Made by a program: the position numbers and the translations under genes | Assembly: GCA_947378555.1 (NCBI GenBank) | Contig: CANCKM010000002.1 | Span: 28,601-92,600, forward strand | DNA from: Microbacteriaceae bacterium | GTDB taxonomy: Bacteria; Actinomycetota; Actinomycetes; Actinomycetales; Microbacteriaceae | Direction: 5' to 3' | Length of the DNA stretch: 64,000 bases | The notes under the pieces: model-generated | Databases searched by the model: none | What the model was told of the DNA's origin: nothing | The model's input: the letters and a program-made list of their open reading frames with translations, nothing else | In this document: piece after piece, positions 40,908-52,524 of the stretch | How the letters are laid out: each line of letters starts with the position of its first letter | How positions within the stretch are numbered: the first letter of the stretch is position 1

Positions 40908-41314
40908 CCCAACCAACCAACATCGCCGACCTGCTCAAGCGGGTATTGTTTCGTGGAGCGATTCTGATTTTGGCGGTTGGAGTCATTGGCGGGGTGATTG
41001 GCTACCTCGCGGTGGGCCTGCCCGGCTTGTTTAGTGCCCTGATCGGGGCAGCGATGGCACTGTTGTTTGTCTCGCTCACCGCCCTGAGCGTTTTGGTTGG
41101 TGGAAAGTTGAACCTGGGCGGTTTCTTCGCCGTTGTCATGGGTGGGTGGCTTCTAAAGATTGTCATTTTCCTCATCCTCGTTGCAACCCTAAAAGGCGCC
41201 GATTTTATAAATGGTCCAACGCTTTTCATCACTTTGGTGGCATCGATCCTCGGCTCGCTAGTGCTAGACACCATGGCGGTCACCAAGGCGCGAATCCCAG
41301 TGGTTCAGGGATAA
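40904..41314 (+). CDS. AtpI-like membrane protein upstream of ATP synthase
   Basis: 136 aa, four hydrophobic segments, position before atpB. Confidence 0.75.
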   Translation: MTQPTNIADLLKRVLFRGAILILAVGVIGGVIGYLAVGLPGLFSALIGAAMALLFVSLTALSVLVGGKLNLGGFFAVVMGGWLLKIVIFLILVATLKGADFINGPTLFITLVASILGSLVLDTMAVTKARIPVVQG

Positions 41315-41457
41315 AAAACTTCGTCGCTGATGCCAAAGGCAGTCTTTTGCGCAAGCCTTTGCTGTTAGAGTAGAGGCATACATCCAAGAACCGATTGGGT
41401 GGCGCACACTGTAAATCGCCGCAAGGCCGAAAACTTGCCCCGACACAGGAGTACAAG

Positions 41458-42300
41458 CTGTTAGCTAAAACATATGGTCTGCTTCAGGCATTGACCAGCG
41501 CCGAGGAGTCGGGCAACGGATTCCACGCCCCCTCCATCATGGAGTTCTACCCGCAAATCGTCGCGTTCGAGGGTACCGTCTTCGCACTCAACCGAATCAT
41601 GATCATTCGCCTAATCGTCGTGGCAGTTCTGCTAGTTGTCTTTACTCTTTGGGCAGGTCGAGTTCGCAAGGCAGAGAAAGCCGGGCAGTTAGTACCAAGC
41701 CGCTTCCAACTGATGGGTGAAATCTCACTCAACTTCGTTCGCAAGTCAATCGCTCATGAGCAGTTGGGTGAAAAAGACGGAGACCGCTTCCTTCCACTTC
41801 TCACCACAATCTTCTTCACCGTTCTTGGAATGAACATCACCGGAATCATCCCGGGCTTCAACATTGCTGGAACCTCGGTTATCGGTCTTCCAATCGTCTT
41901 GGCCGCGGCCGCTTATGTCACCTTCATCTATGCGGGAATTCGCAAGCACGGGATGGGATTCTTCAAGGCTTCCCTGTTCCCAGCCGGAGTACCACCGGTG
42001 TTCTATATCCTGGTGACCCCGATTGAGTTGCTCTCAACCTTTATTCTGCGACCGGTAACGCTCGCACTTCGTTTGACCATGAACATGATTGCCGGGCACC
42101 TCTTGCTGGTTCTCTGTTTCTCGGCTACCCAATACTTTTTCTTCAATGCAGACGGCATCATGAAGGCGTTTGGAGCGGGAACCTTCCTATTTGGTTTCAT
42201 CTTCACCCTGTTTGAGATGCTGGTTGCTTTTCTACAGGCCTACGTGTTCACACTGCTTACGACTGTTTACATTCAGTTGGCATTGGCAGACGAGCACTAA
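41458..42300 (+). CDS. atpB: ATP synthase F0 subunit a
   Basis: LVTPIELLSTFILRPVTLALRLTMNMIAGH; start inferred at CTG 41458 after AGGAG (in-frame alternatives TTG 41395, TTG 41491, ATG 41539). Confidence 0.9.
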   Translation: MLAKTYGLLQALTSAEESGNGFHAPSIMEFYPQIVAFEGTVFALNRIMIIRLIVVAVLLVVFTLWAGRVRKAEKAGQLVPSRFQLMGEISLNFVRKSIAHEQLGEKDGDRFLPLLTTIFFTVLGMNITGIIPGFNIAGTSVIGLPIVLAAAAYVTFIYAGIRKHGMGFFKASLFPAGVPPVFYILVTPIELLSTFILRPVTLALRLTMNMIAGHLLLVLCFSATQYFFFNADGIMKAFGAGTFLFGFIFTLFEMLVAFLQAYVFTLLTTVYIQLALADEH

Positions 42301-42585
<285 letters not shown>

Positions 42586-42603
42586 TCGATCGGAAAATAG
42601 ACC

Positions 42604-43155
42604 ATGATTACAAGCGTTATCAAGCTTGCGGCTGAGGCGACCAAAAACCCGCTGATCCCCGAGCCATATGACATGTTCTGGTCTTCGGTCGTTTTCGTCA
42701 TCCTGCTAGCTTTCTTTTGGTTCGCGATTCTGCCGAACTTCAAGAAAAATCTCGATGCTCGTGCCGACGCTATCGAAGGTCGCCTAGCGGCAGCCGAGCA
42801 AGCTCAGGCCGAAGCAGCAGCCAAGACAGCAAACATCGAAGCCGAACAGGCCGAGGCTCGCGCCGAAGCTGCTCAAATTCGTGAGGCTGCTCGCGCCGAG
42901 GGCGCGGCCATTTTGGCTGAGCTCAAAGAACTAGCCGCCTCTGAGGCCGCTCGTTTGACGGCAACTGCCAAGGCACAGATTGAGGCAGAGCGTCAGTCAG
43001 CACTCGTTTCGCTTCGCACCGAAGTTGGCGCACTAGCAATCGATCTAGCGTCGAGTGTTGTTGGAGCCAGCCTGCAAAACGACAAGATTGCTGCCGGGGT
43101 TGTTGACCAGTTCCTAGCCGACTTAGAAGCCGGCGACAAGGCGGGCAAGAAGTAA
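42604..43155 (+). CDS. atpF: ATP synthase F0 subunit b
   Basis: Single TM plus long Ala/Glu helix; operon position. Confidence 0.94.
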   Translation: MITSVIKLAAEATKNPLIPEPYDMFWSSVVFVILLAFFWFAILPNFKKNLDARADAIEGRLAAAEQAQAEAAAKTANIEAEQAEARAEAAQIREAARAEGAAILAELKELAASEAARLTATAKAQIEAERQSALVSLRTEVGALAIDLASSVVGASLQNDKIAAGVVDQFLADLEAGDKAGKK

Positions 43156-43959
43156 ATGGCAAGCTCAACCAGACAATCACTAGCCGCGGCGAAGGTAGCG
43201 CTTAACCCGCTATTGGCCAAGGCCGACCTCAAGTTCGCAACCGAACTCTTTGCAGTGGCTTCGGCTACCGCAACTTCGAACCAGTTGCGAAGTCTCCTCT
43301 CGGACCCTTCCGCCGAGGGAAACGCCAAGTCGGGAGCTGTTGCAGCGGTTTTTGCAAAGAGCATTTCGGCTAACGTTCTTGAGTTCGTGAATGTTTTGGT
43401 TGGCCTTCGCTGGTCAAAGGGCAGCGATTTGGTCTCGGCCATTGAGCAGCTCGGGGTGCACGTCGTGGCTTCAATAGCCGCTAACGGCAAGACCCTTGGC
43501 CAGCTTGAGAGCGACCTATTCAGCTTTCAGCAGGCCGTTGACTCAGATCAGGACCTTCAGTTCGCACTCGGCGACAAACTGGCAACCGAGGAAGCCAAGC
43601 TTTCGCTTGTCGATTCCTTGATTTCCAAGCGGGTCTCTGCAGAATCAGCGATTTTGATTAGGCAGGCAGTTGTCTCTGCTCGTCGACGTCGGGTCTCGTT
43701 AGTTCTCGAACAGTTTGGCAAGCAGGTCTCAGCTTTCGCGAGCCGTCTAGTAGCAACCGTAACGGTTGCTAGACCGATGTCCGAGAATCAGCTGGAGAGA
43801 CTTGAGAAGGCCTTGGCTGCAAGTTACGGTCAGAGCCTCAAGCTCAACATCGAGTTAGACGAAAGCATCTTGGGTGGAGTTCGCGTTCAGGTAGCCGGCG
43901 ACATAATCGACGGAAGCCTGGCAAGCCGCCTTTCAGAAGCAAAGCTACAACTGGCTTAG
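43156..43959 (+). CDS. atpH: ATP synthase F1 subunit delta
   Basis: OSCP-like C-terminus LNIELDESILGGVRVQVAGDIIDGSLASRL. Confidence 0.93.
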   Translation: MASSTRQSLAAAKVALNPLLAKADLKFATELFAVASATATSNQLRSLLSDPSAEGNAKSGAVAAVFAKSISANVLEFVNVLVGLRWSKGSDLVSAIEQLGVHVVASIAANGKTLGQLESDLFSFQQAVDSDQDLQFALGDKLATEEAKLSLVDSLISKRVSAESAILIRQAVVSARRRRVSLVLEQFGKQVSAFASRLVATVTVARPMSENQLERLEKALAASYGQSLKLNIELDESILGGVRVQVAGDIIDGSLASRLSEAKLQLA

Positions 43960-43974
43960 CCAGACCACAACCTT

Positions 43975-44055
43975 CAGTCGATTCCCTCGACTGAGCACAG
44001 CAAAACTGGCAGTTCGCGTGAGTGACTGCCTCAAAGACCAACCGGGGCAAGCCCC
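43975..44055 (+). promoter_or_regulatory. run of three short hairpins in the atpH-atpA gap
   Basis: CAGTCGA-ttccc-TCGACTG; GGCAGT-(11)-ACTGCC; GGGG-CAAG-CCCC. Confidence 0.45.
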
Positions 44056-44072
44056 AGAAGTAGAGGAACGAG

Positions 44073-45710
44073 ATGGCAGATCTGAAAATCAGCCCGAACG
44101 AGATTCGCGACGCTCTTAAGGACTTCGTAAAGTCCTATGAGCCAGCCAAGGCTTCGCGCGACGAAGTAGGCCACGTAATCGATGCCGGTGACGGAATCGC
44201 TCACGTTGAAGGCCTACCTAGCGCAATGGCTAACGAGTTGCTCAGATTCGCCGATGGCACCCTCGGTCTGGCTCTGAACCTCGATGAGCGCGAGATCGGA
44301 ACCGTTGTTCTCGGTAACTTCGAAGGAATCGAAGAGGGAATGGAAGTTCACCGCACCGGTGAAGTTCTTTCGGTTCCCGTCGGTGACAACTTCCTTGGTC
44401 GCGTTATCGACCCGCTTGGTAACCCAATCGACGGTCAGGGCGAGATCAAGGCTGAGGCCCGTCGCGCTCTAGAGCTTCAGGCTCCTGGCGTTATGGCGCG
44501 TAAGTCTGTTCACGAGCCACTGCAGACCGGTATCAAGGCTATCGATGCCATGATCCCAGTTGGCCGCGGTCAGCGTCAGCTAATCATTGGTGACCGTCAG
44601 ACCGGTAAAACGGCAATCGCCATCGACACAATCATCAACCAGAAGGCAAACTGGGAGTCGGGTGACGTTCAGAAGCAGGTTCGCTGCATCTACGTTGCAA
44701 TCGGCCAAAAGGGTTCTACCATTGCCGGTGTTAAGGCTGCTCTAGAAGAAGCCGGCGCAATGGAATACACCACCATTGTTGCCTCACCTGCCTCTGACCC
44801 AGCGGGCTTCAAGTACCTTGCTCCATACACCGGCTCTGCCATTGGTCAGCACTGGATGTACGGCGGCAAGCACGTCCTCATCATCTTCGATGACCTTTCA
44901 AAGCAAGCCGAGGCCTACCGCGCCGTTTCACTATTGCTACGTCGCCCACCAGGCCGCGAAGCCTACCCAGGTGACGTTTTCTACCTACACAGCCGTTTGC
45001 TTGAGCGTTGTGCCAAGCTGAACGATGCTCTAGGTGGCGGTTCGATGACCGGTCTTCCAATCATCGAAACCAAAGCCAACGACGTTTCTGCATACATCCC
45101 GACCAACGTGATTTCGATCACCGATGGTCAGATCTTCTTGCAGTCTGACTTGTTCAACTCGAACCAGCGTCCAGCTATCGATGTTGGTATCTCGGTTTCG
45201 CGTGTTGGTGGCGCGGCTCAGGTCAAGGGAATCAAGAAGGTTTCCGGAACCCTGAAGCTCGAGTTGGCTCAGTACCGCTCACTAGAAGCCTTCGCGATGT
45301 TTGCTTCCGACTTGGATGCTGCCTCACGTCAGCAACTTGCTCGCGGTGCCCGACTAATGGAGCTGCTAAAGCAGCCTCAGTACTCGCCTTACCCGGTTGA
45401 GGAGCAAACCGTTTCGATCTGGGCCGGCACCACAGGCAAGCTCGATGAGGTTCCAGTTGAGGACGTATTGCGTTTCGAGAGTGAACTTCTCGATTACCTG
45501 CGTCGCAACACCAAGTTGCTAGTCACCATTCGCGAGACCAACAACTTGACCGACGACACCGTGGCAGAACTTGAGTCTGCAGTTGCTACTTTCAAGAAGA
45601 GCTTCGCAACCAAGGGTGGCGAATCACTTGGTTCGACCGTCGTTGAAAGCGCACTTGACGAAGAAGAAGTAAACCAAGAGCAAATCGTCGTACAGAAGCG
45701 CAAGAAGTAA
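44073..45710 (+). CDS. atpA: ATP synthase F1 subunit alpha
   Basis: [19 protein letters not shown], full-length. Confidence 0.97.
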   Translation: MADLKISPNEIRDALKDFVKSYEPAKASRDEVGHVIDAGDGIAHVEGLPSAMANELLRFADGTLGLALNLDEREIGTVVLGNFEGIEEGMEVHRTGEVLSVPVGDNFLGRVIDPLGNPIDGQGEIKAEARRALELQAPGVMARKSVHEPLQTGIKAIDAMIPVGRGQRQLIIGDRQTGKTAIAIDTIINQKANWESGDVQKQVRCIYVAIGQKGSTIAGVKAALEEAGAMEYTTIVASPASDPAGFKYLAPYTGSAIGQHWMYGGKHVLIIFDDLSKQAEAYRAVSLLLRRPPGREAYPGDVFYLHSRLLERCAKLNDALGGGSMTGLPIIETKANDVSAYIPTNVISITDGQIFLQSDLFNSNQRPAIDVGISVSRVGGAAQVKGIKKVSGTLKLELAQYRSLEAFAMFASDLDAASRQQLARGARLMELLKQPQYSPYPVEEQTVSIWAGTTGKLDEVPVEDVLRFESELLDYLRRNTKLLVTIRETNNLTDDTVAELESAVATFKKSFATKGGESLGSTVVESALDEEEVNQEQIVVQKRKK

Positions 45711-45756
45711 TCCTTCTTACCCGATAACGACTTAACGATAAGAAACTAGGAGAGAC

Positions 45757-46665
45757 ATGGGAGCGCAACTTCGGGTCTATAGGCAGAAGATTAAGTCTGC
45801 TCAGACGACCAAGAAGATCACTCGCGCCATGGAGTTGATCTCAGCTTCGCGCATTTACAAGGCTCAACAGCGCGTTGCTGCATCGGCACCATACTCGCGC
45901 GCGGTCACCCGTGCAGTTTCGGCTGTTGCTACCTACTCAAACGTCGATCACCCGTTAACCACCGAACCGGCTCGCATCGATCGCGCTGCGATCGTTGTGT
46001 TCACCTCAGACCGCGGTTTGGCAGGTGCCTTCTCGTCTAACGTCATGAAGGAAGCCGACCAGTTGACAACCCTGCTGCTAAGCCAGGGCAAAGAGGTTGT
46101 TTACTTCCTCGTGGGTCGTAAGGCTGTCAGCAACTTTGGGTTCCGTCGTCGAGTGGCAGTCCAGCAGTGGATCGGCGGCACCGACCTTCCACAGTTCGAC
46201 ACCGCAAAGGAAATTTCAGACACGCTTTTGAAGGCCTTCGCGACCGATGCTTCGGAGGGTGGCGTGGATGAAATCCACGTTGTCTACAACCGATTTGTTT
46301 CGATGATTGCTCAGGTTCCCGAGGTCGTTCGACTGTTGCCTCTAGAGGTTGTCGAAGGTATCGAGGCTCCGGTTGGCGATGAAGTGTTCCCACTCTATGA
46401 GTTTGAGCCCGACGTGAACAAGGTCCTGGATGCACTCCTGCCGGTTTACATCGAAAGCCGAATTTTCAACTCGATGCTGCAATCCGCAGCATCTGAGCAT
46501 GCCGCGCGCCAAAAGGCCATGAAGTCGGCTACCGACAATGCCGAGAAGCTTATTCACAACTACACCCGCTTGAGCAACTCAGCTCGGCAGGCTGAAATTA
46601 CCCAACAGATTTCCGAAATTGTTGGCGGAGCAGACGCATTGTCTACCGCCGGCAACGAAGACTAA
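45757..46665 (+). CDS. atpG: ATP synthase F1 subunit gamma
   Basis: [34 protein letters not shown]-terminal [25 protein letters not shown]. Confidence 0.96.
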   Translation: MGAQLRVYRQKIKSAQTTKKITRAMELISASRIYKAQQRVAASAPYSRAVTRAVSAVATYSNVDHPLTTEPARIDRAAIVVFTSDRGLAGAFSSNVMKEADQLTTLLLSQGKEVVYFLVGRKAVSNFGFRRRVAVQQWIGGTDLPQFDTAKEISDTLLKAFATDASEGGVDEIHVVYNRFVSMIAQVPEVVRLLPLEVVEGIEAPVGDEVFPLYEFEPDVNKVLDALLPVYIESRIFNSMLQSAASEHAARQKAMKSATDNAEKLIHNYTRLSNSARQAEITQQISEIVGGADALSTAGNED

Positions 46666-48135
<1,470 letters not shown>

Positions 48136-48137
48136 GC

Positions 48138-48404
48138 ATGTCAGACAAGACCATTCGCGTTGAGCTGGTTGCAGCTGATAAGGCTGTCTGGTCTGGCGAT
48201 GCCAAAATGGTAATCGCTAAGACCGTTGAAGGTGAAATCGGCCTGCTACCTGGTCACGAGCCGATGCTTGCGATTCTTGGAGCGGGCGAAGTTCGAATCA
48301 CCTTGGTTGGTGGCGAAATTATCAAGGCTAACGCCGAAGAGGGATTCCTTTCGGTTGAGCACGATGTGGTTTCGATCGTCGCAAGGCATGCACAACTGGT
48401 TTAG
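48138..48404 (+). CDS. atpC: ATP synthase F1 subunit epsilon (short form)
   Basis: VELVAADKAVWSGDAKMVIAKTVEGEIGLLPGHEPML; 88 aa without helical C-terminal domain, as in many actinobacteria. Confidence 0.93.
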   Translation: MSDKTIRVELVAADKAVWSGDAKMVIAKTVEGEIGLLPGHEPMLAILGAGEVRITLVGGEIIKANAEEGFLSVEHDVVSIVARHAQLV

Positions 48405-48407
48405 GAA

Positions 48408-48457
48408 TTAAATAGTGAATCCGCTCAGGCCTAGACCTGAGCGGATTCACTATTTAA
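48408..48457. terminator. large bidirectional terminator-like hairpin
   Basis: Perfect 22-bp inverted repeat TTAAATAGTGAATCCGCTCAGG-cctaga-CCTGAGCGGATTCACTATTTAA between convergent genes. Confidence 0.85.
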
Positions 48458-48462
48458 GGAGA

Positions 48463-48639
48463 TTATTTAGCCACTGAGCTTGCGGTGGAATCCGAATCGT
48501 TTTCCTTGGTTGATTCCCTGCGCTCCCACTCCTCGGTGGCAGCCAGGTCACCCTGATGCACGAGGAATGCCAGTGAAACCTTGTCTAACTGAGCGTAGTT
48601 GAGGGCTTCTGGGCCATTTTGCCCTTCGAGTTTATTCAT
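48463..48639 (-). CDS. small hypothetical protein (58 aa)
   Basis: MNKLEGQNGPEALNYAQLDKVSLAFLVHQGDLAATEEWERRESTKENDSDSTASSVAK; overlaps the upstream gene's stop by 8 nt; ends at the hairpin. Confidence 0.55.
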   Translation of the reverse strand: MNKLEGQNGPEALNYAQLDKVSLAFLVHQGDLAATEEWERRESTKENDSDSTASSVAK

Positions 48640-49282
48640 CTGAGACCTGACGGACCCTGAGTGGTCGCTCACGTCGATTGGCAGCCGGTACCCACTTGAC
48701 GTCGCCACCGTGCTTGATGTTGGCGTACCTCGCAAGTACGAATAGCAAGTCGCTGAGGCGGTTTAGGTAGCGAACGGCGACGACACTCACCCCGCCGTCG
48801 TGATGCCCTTTCTTTGCCGGCTCGGTGCCATACTCTTCGATGGCGTGCCAAGCCGAACGTTCGGCCCGTCGAACTACGGTGCGGGCAAGGTGCAAACCGG
48901 CCGCTAGCCCTGAACCACCAGGGAGGATGAAGGAGTCCAGCTTGCCGAGTTCACCGTTGTACTTGTCAATCGCCGACTCGAGGGCGTCGATCCACTCGGA
49001 ACCCACTCGGAGTGGATCGTACTCGTAGTACTCGTTGAGCGGGTTCGAAAGGTCAGCGCCTAAGTCGAAAAGGTCATTCTGGATCTGAGACAAAAGGTGA
49101 AGCGTGTCCTCATCGAATTCATTCAACGCTAGGGCAACGGCAACGCCGATTGCGGAGTTGGCCTCGTCTACATCGGCGTAGGCTTGGATTCTCGGGTCGG
49201 TCTTTCGGGTTCGCGAAAAGTCGCTGAGACCCGTCATTCCTTCATCGCCGGTTCGAGTGTATATTTTTGTAAGTTTGACCAT
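48632..49282 (-). CDS. cob(I)yrinic acid a,c-diamide adenosyltransferase, PduO type
   Basis: KIYTRTGDEGMTGLSDFSRTRKTDPRI, CVVRRAERSAW-like RTVVRRAERSAW, RYLNRLSDLLFVLARYAN. Confidence 0.94.
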   Translation of the reverse strand: MVKLTKIYTRTGDEGMTGLSDFSRTRKTDPRIQAYADVDEANSAIGVAVALALNEFDEDTLHLLSQIQNDLFDLGADLSNPLNEYYEYDPLRVGSEWIDALESAIDKYNGELGKLDSFILPGGSGLAAGLHLARTVVRRAERSAWHAIEEYGTEPAKKGHHDGGVSVVAVRYLNRLSDLLFVLARYANIKHGGDVKWVPAANRRERPLRVRQVSDE

Positions 49283-49304
49283 TGAACAAGTTTAGGCTGG
49301 CCAC

Positions 49305-50057
49305 ATGTTGTTTCTGCTCCCGCCGTCCGAATCCAAACGGATTGGCGGAAAACCGTTAAACATTCAGGATGTTGCTCTCACATTTGGGGCTCTCAATCCG
49401 GCACGCACTGAGGTTATGAACACGCTTCTCGAGATTTGTTCAGACCGGGATGCCGCCGCTCGAGCCTTGAAGCTAACCCCAAAGCAGCACACAATGATTG
49501 ACGTTAATCTTGCGGTCAACGAAGCGCCAATAATGCCCGCTCTCATGCGTTACACCGGCACGCTTTACGATGCGCTGGTTGGCGATGGCCTGAATGCCAC
49601 CGAGATGCTCAGAGCCAAACAGCAGGTGCTCATACAGTCGGCGCTGTTTGGTTTGATTCCCTCGACCGATCTGATTCCCAACTATCGCATGTCGGCCAGC
49701 ACAAACTTGCCGAGCATAAAGCTCAGAGAACTCTGGTCAACCGCCCACTCGCTGGTCTGGCCCCGCCTAACCGGTCTAATCATTGATTTGCGCTCCAAGT
49801 CTTATGTCGCGCTCGCCCCGATTCCGGCCGGTATTCAAAGTTACTATGTTGACGTAGTGGTCGAATTGGCTGACGGCACTCGGCGACCCCTTAACCACTT
49901 CAATAAAAAGAGTAAGGGCTTGTTCGTTCGGGCCATGTTGCAGGCCGCCGAACCGCCAATGACGATGGATGACCTTCGGCGGATAGCCGAAACCGCCAAC
50001 CTCGGTTTCGAGGTCAGCGGTTCGACTATTACTTTGGTCAGCCCTGGCTTGGTTTGA
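49305..50057 (+). CDS. yaaA: peroxide stress protein YaaA family (UPF0246)
   Basis: LLPPSESKRIGG, YTGTLYDAL, SALFGLIPSTDLIPNYR, FNKKSKGLFVRAML. Confidence 0.9.
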   Translation: MLFLLPPSESKRIGGKPLNIQDVALTFGALNPARTEVMNTLLEICSDRDAAARALKLTPKQHTMIDVNLAVNEAPIMPALMRYTGTLYDALVGDGLNATEMLRAKQQVLIQSALFGLIPSTDLIPNYRMSASTNLPSIKLRELWSTAHSLVWPRLTGLIIDLRSKSYVALAPIPAGIQSYYVDVVVELADGTRRPLNHFNKKSKGLFVRAMLQAAEPPMTMDDLRRIAETANLGFEVSGSTITLVSPGLV

Positions 50058-50060
50058 GGG

Positions 50061-51389
50061 CTACTTCAGTTCCATTCCGTCCATCGGAATCATCTCGGCG
50101 GCCTCCGGTAGTTCGATTATTCCGTCGACTACCGAAATGACTCCGGCGTAAAAGTCGTGCCCGTCGGTCACTTCGTATCCTGGCACCAACCAGCTGAGAC
50201 CATTGGCATCGTTGACCAAAACCAGAGTTGTTTTGGCCGAGGTGATCACGATTTTGTCCTGGCGGGTTTCGCTTGATTCCGAGCCACCAGACTGAGCCGA
50301 GACTGGGGGAGCGGCGGTTGCAACCGACACGGCTTCGCCACTCGATACCGAATCCTCGGAAGGTTCGCTCTCGGTTACCTCATCAAAGCTGCGGGTGTCT
50401 AGCGAGTGGTTGAAGTGATAGCTGGCCGAGGCCAATTGGCCACCCCAACGGTATTCTCGCAATCTTTGCTCAACGGCATTCACGGCCGAAACCGTCTCAA
50501 AAGAACCGCGATCAACTACCTCAACGGCGTGCCCCCACGCGGATTCCAGTTTGCCGCCGCGGGCCCAGCTTGCTTGCCACTCGATTGCGGTTTCCTGACC
50601 CTCAACCTTCAAAATTGCCGTTGCGTAGAGCTGCCAAACCGTTGACTCGATCTTGATGTCGCTTGCCTTAAAGGCAGGCCCCGCGGCACTGAACAGGGTA
50701 GCGGCGGTTTGCTTCGCTTCCTGTTCAGATGGATAGTTCTCAGAAGCCTCCGCTTCTTGCTCGCAGGGAGCATCACCCTTGCAAACTACAGCAGGTGCTG
50801 CGCTCGAATCGTTGTAGCCCCAGCTTCCGTTGGTTGTATAAAGTGAAATGTTCGCACCGCTGTAATCACCGCTACCGATATACAAACTGGCTTTATCTTC
50901 GGGGTAGCTCTTTACCGCACCGTCGAGCCCGAGAACCGCCCCGAGGTTCGAGAGTGCAGCCTTTGAGTCGGCCAATGGTCGGATTTCATAAATGTGGCCA
51001 CTGCCGGCCGCTGCCGAAAGGTCGCTTCCAGCCGTGTATTCGTCTTGGCTGTATGGTGCGAGCGCCATGGAGTCCATGCCGGCAATCTTCGAGGAAGATT
51101 CACTGATTGGACCACGAGTGTCGCTGCCGAGTGAGATAAGTGCAGCGGGTTGGGTTCCGACCACCAAACCGAGGACAGCCGCAGTAGCAGCGGCGGTTGC
51201 TACGCCACCTGCGAGGAAGCTGCGCTTGAAGGCTGCGCTCTTCAGTGCAAAACTAGCGCGGATGGATACTCGCCCAGCCGCCTTCTGTTTCGCGTGTTCA
51301 ATCGGGTCCGTCGAGAACTCCAGATTGATGTTCTTTGCAGAATCGGCAGCCCGAAGGCGGGCCTCTAGGTCTTTAATTTTGTTGGTCAT
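50061..51389 (-). CDS. single-pass membrane protein with large extracytoplasmic domain, ECF sigma-associated
   Basis: Cytoplasmic N-terminus, one TM (FLAGGVATAAATAAVLGLVVG), long secreted region; downstream of ECF sigma gene. Confidence 0.7.
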   Translation of the reverse strand: MTNKIKDLEARLRAADSAKNINLEFSTDPIEHAKQKAAGRVSIRASFALKSAAFKRSFLAGGVATAAATAAVLGLVVGTQPAALISLGSDTRGPISESSSKIAGMDSMALAPYSQDEYTAGSDLSAAAGSGHIYEIRPLADSKAALSNLGAVLGLDGAVKSYPEDKASLYIGSGDYSGANISLYTTNGSWGYNDSSAAPAVVCKGDAPCEQEAEASENYPSEQEAKQTAATLFSAAGPAFKASDIKIESTVWQLYATAILKVEGQETAIEWQASWARGGKLESAWGHAVEVVDRGSFETVSAVNAVEQRLREYRWGGQLASASYHFNHSLDTRSFDEVTESEPSEDSVSSGEAVSVATAAPPVSAQSGGSESSETRQDKIVITSAKTTLVLVNDANGLSWLVPGYEVTDGHDFYAGVISVVDGIIELPEAAEMIPMDGMELK

Positions 51390-51436
51390 ACTTTGGTTAT
51401 GTCGCGAGCCCCCGAATAATTACCGAAATGGTGAAA

Positions 51437-51919
51437 TTATTCTTGGTACTCCAAAAGCAATGCCAGATTGGCCCTCGCACGATGCAGACGCACGGCCGCC
51501 GCGTTGCCGCTGATTCCAAGAGCCAAAGAGATTTCATGCACTCCAAGGCCTTCGAAGGCGGCAAGAGCGAGCACGTTTTGCTCAGCGGGTTTGAGTTTCG
51601 CCCAGGCCTCAGCCAACTCGATGTCGGCCAAGGCAATTGACTCGGCCGAGGGTGCCGAGTTCGGTTCACGCAGACTTGCAATCAGGCTGGTCTCGCGAGT
51701 CAAACTGCGACGATGGTTTGATATCACGTTTGCTGCGATGCGATACAGCCACGGGAGTTCGAATCCGGCGGGAGCAGCGGTGCGCTTCTGCCAGGCAATT
51801 TCAAATACCTGCGAACAGAGTTCTTCGACCTGATTCGCTTCCACTCGCCTGAATAAATATTTGCTTATCAGTGGAAGTGACTCTCGGTACAGTGTCGTGA
51901 ACTGCTGTTCGGTTCTCAT
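51437..51919 (-). CDS. RNA polymerase sigma factor, ECF/sigma-70 family
   Basis: Sigma2 region VFEIAWQKR..FELPWLYRIAANVISNHRR and sigma4 LALAAFEGLGVHEISLALGISGNAAAVRLHRARANL. Confidence 0.9.
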   Translation of the reverse strand: MRTEQQFTTLYRESLPLISKYLFRRVEANQVEELCSQVFEIAWQKRTAAPAGFELPWLYRIAANVISNHRRSLTRETSLIASLREPNSAPSAESIALADIELAEAWAKLKPAEQNVLALAAFEGLGVHEISLALGISGNAAAVRLHRARANLALLLEYQE

Positions 51920-51930
51920 GGAACGTTAGT

Positions 51931-52524
51931 TTAGGTGAGTTCTGGGTTTCTGAAGCAATTCGGCGCGTGCTCGTTTAACATTCCGGTGGCCTGCATTAGG
52001 GCGTGCATGGTGGTTGAACCGACGAATCCAAAGCCCAACCGCTTCAATTCCTTTGCCATGGCTTCAGAATAAAGACTCGTCGCCACCCACTCAAAACCGT
52101 CGACCTGAAGTATAGAAAGTGTCTTTTTTGAGCGTTCCGGAGCGAAGCTCCAAAGCAAATTAGAGAGGCCGCCATCCAACGAGAGACTAATTTTTGCGTT
52201 GGAAATCGTGCTGAGAATCTTGGCCCGATTTCTAATGATTCCGGAATCCAACATCAGGTTATCGACCTCAGACTCGTTGAGGTTAGCAACGGCGGCGATA
52301 TCAAAACCTTTGAAAGCCGAGCGGAAGCCCTCGCGACGTTTCAGGATTGAGAGCCAAGATAACCCGGCCTGGAAGCCCTCAAGCGATAGCCGCTCAAACA
52401 TCTGCTGATCCCCGACAACTCGAACACCCCACTCTTCATCGTGGTAACTGACGTATTGGGCGTCTCGACCAGCCCAGGAGCAACGCTCAAGTCCGTCTTC
52501 ATGCTCGAGGGTATGCGGCTTCAT
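51931..52524 (-). CDS. tag: DNA-3-methyladenine glycosylase I
   Basis: RCSWAGRDAQYVSYHDEEWGV, FERLSLEGFQAGLSWLSIL, KRLGFGFVGSTTMHALMQATGMLNEHAPNC. Confidence 0.94.
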   Translation of the reverse strand: MKPHTLEHEDGLERCSWAGRDAQYVSYHDEEWGVRVVGDQQMFERLSLEGFQAGLSWLSILKRREGFRSAFKGFDIAAVANLNESEVDNLMLDSGIIRNRAKILSTISNAKISLSLDGGLSNLLWSFAPERSKKTLSILQVDGFEWVATSLYSEAMAKELKRLGFGFVGSTTMHALMQATGMLNEHAPNCFRNPELT

